From Anaerolineae bacterium (GTDB taxonomy: Bacteria > Chloroflexota > Anaerolineae > B4-G1), in NCBI GenBank assembly GCA_016783285.1, contig JADHWW010000107.1:1-44165 (forward strand): a stretch of 44,165 nucleotides of DNA. The letters run 5' to 3'. This document shows positions 41,982-44,165 of the stretch, in pieces (the first letter of the stretch is position 1; the number at the start of each line of letters is the position of its first letter). The translations under genes were made by a program, and so were the position numbers. The notes below the pieces were generated by a model that saw only the letters and a program-made list of their open reading frames with translations, had not been told where the DNA came from and searched no databases.

Positions 41982-42152
41982 TAGTGATTGCTATCACCTG
42001 AACCAGGTGTGGTGCGATATCTTTCCTTACCCCCCCGGCCCAACCTTTTTGGGGGAAGATGCGCACCAAGGCTGCATGGCCATCTTTGGCGGCTTGTCCA
42101 AAAAGTGTATTTCGGCACGACTTGGTTAAGATAGGTTGGTTATAGCGCCATA

Positions 42153-42175
42153 GCGCGACGCGCGACAGTTTTTTT
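42153..42175 (+). terminator. Possible intrinsic terminator
   Basis: GCGC (42153-42156), GAC, GCGC (42160-42163), then five bases and seven T (42169-42175). The stem is very short, so efficiency is doubtful. It would end transcription from the hypothetical gene at 41667. Confidence 0.35.
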
Positions 42176-42185
42176 CTTAGGGTAG

Positions 42186-42209
42186 CCCCGGCCCGCTTCC
42201 GGGTTGGGG
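42186..42209. repeat. Ten-base-pair GC-rich hairpin
   Basis: Arms 42186-42195 and 42200-42209 pair fully (two G-U pairs) around the loop CTTC. A run of six T follows ten bases after it (42220-42225). It may act with the preceding short hairpin as a double terminator or be a structural site of the mobile element. Confidence 0.5.
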
Positions 42210-42347
42210 TTCGAGAGCGTTTTTTGCTCTTCACCCATCCATCGGGCAGGCGGACGCCAGCGCGTTGAGGCTCATCCAAGCACCTTAGCAGCTGTGTGTG
42301 GCCAAGGGCTGGGACGCCGTCAACGATCCGGTGTTCGGCTGGTTCTC

Positions 42348-42431
42348 CGGACGCCCCACAAGGGCATGAATGACGGGCCTGTTCACCTGCGACGCGTTCA
42401 CCGTGTTGCGGACGCTCCACAAGGGCGTGAA
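42348..42431 (+). repeat. Direct repeat of 23 bp, two copies 61 bp apart
   Basis: CGGACGCCCCACAAGGGCAT plus GAA (42348-42370) recurs at 42409-42431 with two changes. Between and beyond them lie the GTTCACCTG/CAGGTGAAC inverted pair. This resembles protein-binding or recombination sites of integrative elements, though function is not shown. Confidence 0.55.
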
Positions 42432-42601
42432 ATGCTGAACTCAGAACAGGTGAACGGCTGCGATCCGTGGCTGGCTGAGTGAGTGAGAGAAATGGACAAG
42501 ACACCAAAACGGCCTACCAGAAGCCACCAGAACGGCGGGACGGCGCTGATTGCCCATAACCCGCCCACGTCATGGCCACAGAGCCACCAGGCCGAGCCGT
42601 G

Positions 42602-42630
42602 TTGACGTGACCGCCGGGGTGTGGTAGAAT
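42602..42630 (+). promoter_or_regulatory. Sigma70 promoter of the recombinase gene
   Basis: TTGACG (42602-42607) and TAGAAT (42625-42630) are 17 bp apart with an extended -10 TG at 42622-42623. Transcription would start near 42637, just before the operator-like repeat. Confidence 0.7.
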
Positions 42631-42653
42631 GGCCCCAAGTCGTCATGTTATAC

Positions 42654-42680
42654 CTTCCGATTATAAAAGGTAATCGGAAG
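42654..42680. promoter_or_regulatory. Perfect operator-like inverted repeat before the recombinase
   Basis: CTTCCGATTA (42654-42663) and TAATCGGAAG (42671-42680) are exact inverted copies with a 7-bp AT-rich spacer. The site lies between the promoter and the ribosome site (GAGGAG). A bound protein would block transcription, and the RNA could also fold and hide the start region. Confidence 0.6.
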
Positions 42681-42695
42681 CTATGAGGAGAACCG

Positions 42696-43740
42696 ATGAC
42701 CGCCAACGAAATGAGCACCACCACCCACACACTGACCGTCAAGACACCCGCAGCCCTGGCCCGGGCTGGCCAGGCCGCCAACGATGCGGCCGCCCGGCGC
42801 GTGTTCACCGACTACCGGGAGCGCAAGGCCGCCAACACGTTACGCCGGCAAGATGCGGGCCTGGCCCTGTTCGCTGACTTCCTGGCCACCGTGGGCGTGG
42901 AGGTGGGCGAGCTGGCCGGGGATCCCGACGCCTGGCCGGGAATCACCTGGGGGCTGGCGGCCGCCTTTGTGCGCTGGCAGCTCCGCCAGGGTTACGCCGT
43001 GAGCACCGTCAACGTCCGCCTGAGCACCATCAAGTCGTATGCAAAGCTGGCCCTGAAAGCGGGGACGTTGGGCGCGTCCGAGTATGATGATCCGGGCCGT
43101 GGAAGGCTACAGCCACAAAGAGGGCAAGCGAGTGGACGAAGGGCGGGAAGCGGCGGGGATCGCCACCCGCAACGGGCGCAAGAAGGCCGAAGCGGTGAGC
43201 CTGACACCCGAACAAGCGGCGAGGCTGAAGGCGCAACCGCACACGCCCCAGGGCCGGCGGGATGCGCTGATCATGGCCCTGCTGCTGGATCACGGGCTGC
43301 GCGTGGGCGAGCTGGCCGGGCTGCTGGTGACCGACATTGACCTGAGAACGTGCGAGCTGCGTTTCTACCGTGAGAAGGTGGACAAAGAGCAAACGCACCG
43401 CCTCACTGACGACGCCCTGAGAGCGGCGCTGGCCTACCTGGAACGGGACGCCCCGGCGATGGGGCCGCTGTTGCGGACAAGCCGCAAGGACGGCCGGCTG
43501 CACGACGTGGGCCTGAGCAAGCGGGCGATCACGGCCAGGGTGAGGGGCCTGGGTGCGGCCATCGGCGTGGAGGGGCTGAGCGCGCATGACTGCCGGCACC
43601 ATTGGGCCACGCAAGCGGCCAGGAGCGGGACGCCCATTGACCGGCTGCAGGACGCCGGCGGCTGGGCCTCCCCATCCATGCCCCTGCGCTACGTGGAGGC
43701 GGCCAGGATCGCCAACGAGGGGGTGAGGCTGGCGAGCTGA
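42696..43740 (+). pseudogene. Tyrosine recombinase (integrase), split by a frameshift
   Basis: The N-terminal SAM-like DNA-binding domain is read from ATG 42696 (GAGGAG upstream) to about 43088. The catalytic domain is in the +1 frame from 43084 to 43740. The catalytic set is present: Arg in DHGLRVGEL, Lys in REKVDKEQTH, HDCRH, the Trp of AGGWAS in place of the second His, and the Tyr of PLRYVEA. The frames overlap at TATGATGATCC, so a restart at ATG 43084/43087 or ribosomal slipping might still give protein; a plain mutation or sequence error is equally possible. It would move the right-hand mobile region. Confidence 0.8.
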
Positions 43741-44054
43741 GCGGGGAACGGCGTACTTTGCCGACATATCGGCTTGAAGCTGGCGTGAAGCCAACACTAT
43801 GGCTTGGAGCTGGCGTGAAGCTGCAATTGACTTCACGCCGGGCGTAAAGGGCGATACCGCTTAAGGGAGCTTGACGCCAGTCCCATGCGTGGAAGAAAGG
43901 TCTCATGCGGCCCGCCCCATGCTCACATGAAAGGCGAAACCCTTGACTTACCAGGTAGACCAGAGCAACAAACTCGCCAGCACCGGCGACACGGCGCTGG
44001 CGTTGAGCAACGACAAAGAGTACACAGGTTCTCTGGGATTTCGCGGGGTACCCC
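43741..44054. other. Non-coding stretch after the recombinase gene
   Basis: No gene is supported here. It contains the direct repeats at 43771-43821, a CTTCACGCC inverted to their GGCGTGAAG core near 43830, and a CGCCAGCACCG hairpin (43975-43985 with 43992-44002, one mismatch). Attachment sites are often placed next to the integrase gene, so this is the best place to look for one. Confidence 0.45.
43771..43821 (+). repeat. Direct repeat of 21 bp, 30-bp period
   Basis: GGCTTGAAGCTGGCGTGAAG plus C (43771-43791) recurs at 43801-43821 with one change. The shared GGCGTGAAG occurs a third time in inverted form near 43830. The position 30 bp after the recombinase stop fits arm- or core-type recombinase binding sites. 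Confidence 0.6.
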
Positions 44055-44079
44055 CCATATCTAGGGGATATGGTATAAT
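44055..44079 (+). promoter_or_regulatory. Extended -10 promoter overlapped by an inverted repeat
   Basis: CCATATC (44055-44061) and GATATGG (44067-44073) are exact inverted copies with 5 bp between them. The right arm runs into an extended -10 element TGG-TATAAT (44071-44079). No good -35 box is present. The layout suggests a repressed promoter for the gene at 44106. Confidence 0.55.
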
Positions 44080-44105
44080 CAGCGAAACATCCCGGAGGTT
44101 TTGTC

Positions 44106-44165
44106 ATGCTGAATATTATGGGTCTCAAGTCACGCAACCTAATCTCACTGCCCTTGGACATCCCC
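44106..44165 (+). CDS. Start of an unidentified gene, cut by the window end
   Basis: CGGAGG precedes ATG 44106, and 20 codons are visible (MLNIMGLKSRNLISLPLDIP). This is too short to name a family. The promoter with overlapping inverted repeat just upstream supports a real gene. Confidence 0.55.
   Translation, partial: MLNIMGLKSRNLISLPLDIP

Larger units (their letters stand above)
41982..42601. other. Long non-coding stretch of the mobile region
   Basis: About 620 bp hold no convincing gene. Frames on either strand lack ribosome sites and known motifs. The stretch contains two hairpins near 42153 and 42186, a 23-bp direct repeat, and a 9-bp inverted repeat GTTCACCTG (42381-42389) / CAGGTGAAC (42447-42455). 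It could carry a transfer origin, a recombination site or a regulatory RNA. Confidence 0.5.

Noticed and set aside
41905..42507. A 200-codon minus-strand frame in the long gap before the recombinase
   Set aside because: No ribosome site or family motif, and it crosses hairpins and repeats; overlap with the gene at 41667 also argues against it.
43975..44002. CGCCAGCACCG hairpin as a terminator for the recombinase
   Set aside because: No T-run follows and it lies more than 230 bp after the stop codon.

Overview
The window reads as a bacterial chromosome segment of moderately high GC. Two of its transporter binding proteins are lipoproteins. The linker of the first (after Cys20 of the protein at 649) is a run of V/E/K/T residues of the kind common in Chloroflexota binding proteins, so a Chloroflexota (Anaerolineae-like) host is my best inference; nothing in the window proves it.

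Layout. 1-327 is the tail of an ISAs1-type transposase. From 649 to 39340 more than thirty genes all lie on the + strand and form a catabolic island. It opens with a polar amino acid ABC transporter (649-3609). Next come two URO-D-fold proteins (4006, 5207), a PLP dehydratase, a DUF6282 protein and a TIM-barrel isomerase-like protein (6565-9662), a GntR/FCD regulator with its own promoter (9815) and an M20-fold protein (10608). A peptide-type binding protein and two permeases without an ATPase follow (12131-15861). Then come a NicX/M29-fold protein, an MFS carrier, an SDR, an M24 peptidase, an M19 dipeptidase, a second NicX/M29-fold protein, two DUF3830 proteins, a second M20-fold protein, a second TIM-barrel protein, a VOC protein, two amidohydrolases, and a second family 5 binding protein that has no signal peptide (15895-29443). 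The island closes with a tight block: ornithine cyclodeaminase-like protein, IorA/IorB-type oxidoreductase, hydantoin racemase, hydantoinase, aminotransferase, aspartate carbamoyltransferase and ADP-forming acyl-CoA synthetase (29490-39340).

How the genes may work together (inference). The transporters would bring in small amino acids, peptides or cyclic amides. Hydantoin racemase and hydantoinase, with the peptidases and amidohydrolases, would open or trim them. The aminotransferase would yield 2-oxo acids, IorAB would convert these to acyl-CoA with reduced ferredoxin, and the acyl-CoA synthetase would conserve the thioester as ATP. Two putative ring-opening NicX-like proteins with a complete H...HxD triad suggest that an N-heterocycle or related cyclic compound is among the substrates. 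Seven protein families occur twice, and in both the M20 and the amidohydrolase pair expected catalytic residues are missing, so part of the chemistry may be unusual.

The right end is different. A truncated, frameshifted Old Yellow Enzyme pseudogene (39604-40132) marks the edge of a mobile region. That region carries a RepA-like AAA ATPase, a cluster of six ACCGTCCA octamers, a small unknown gene, long non-coding DNA with repeats, a frameshifted tyrosine recombinase behind a strong promoter with a perfect operator-like inverted repeat, and the first 20 codons of another gene at the window edge. I saw no tRNA, rRNA or CRISPR array.
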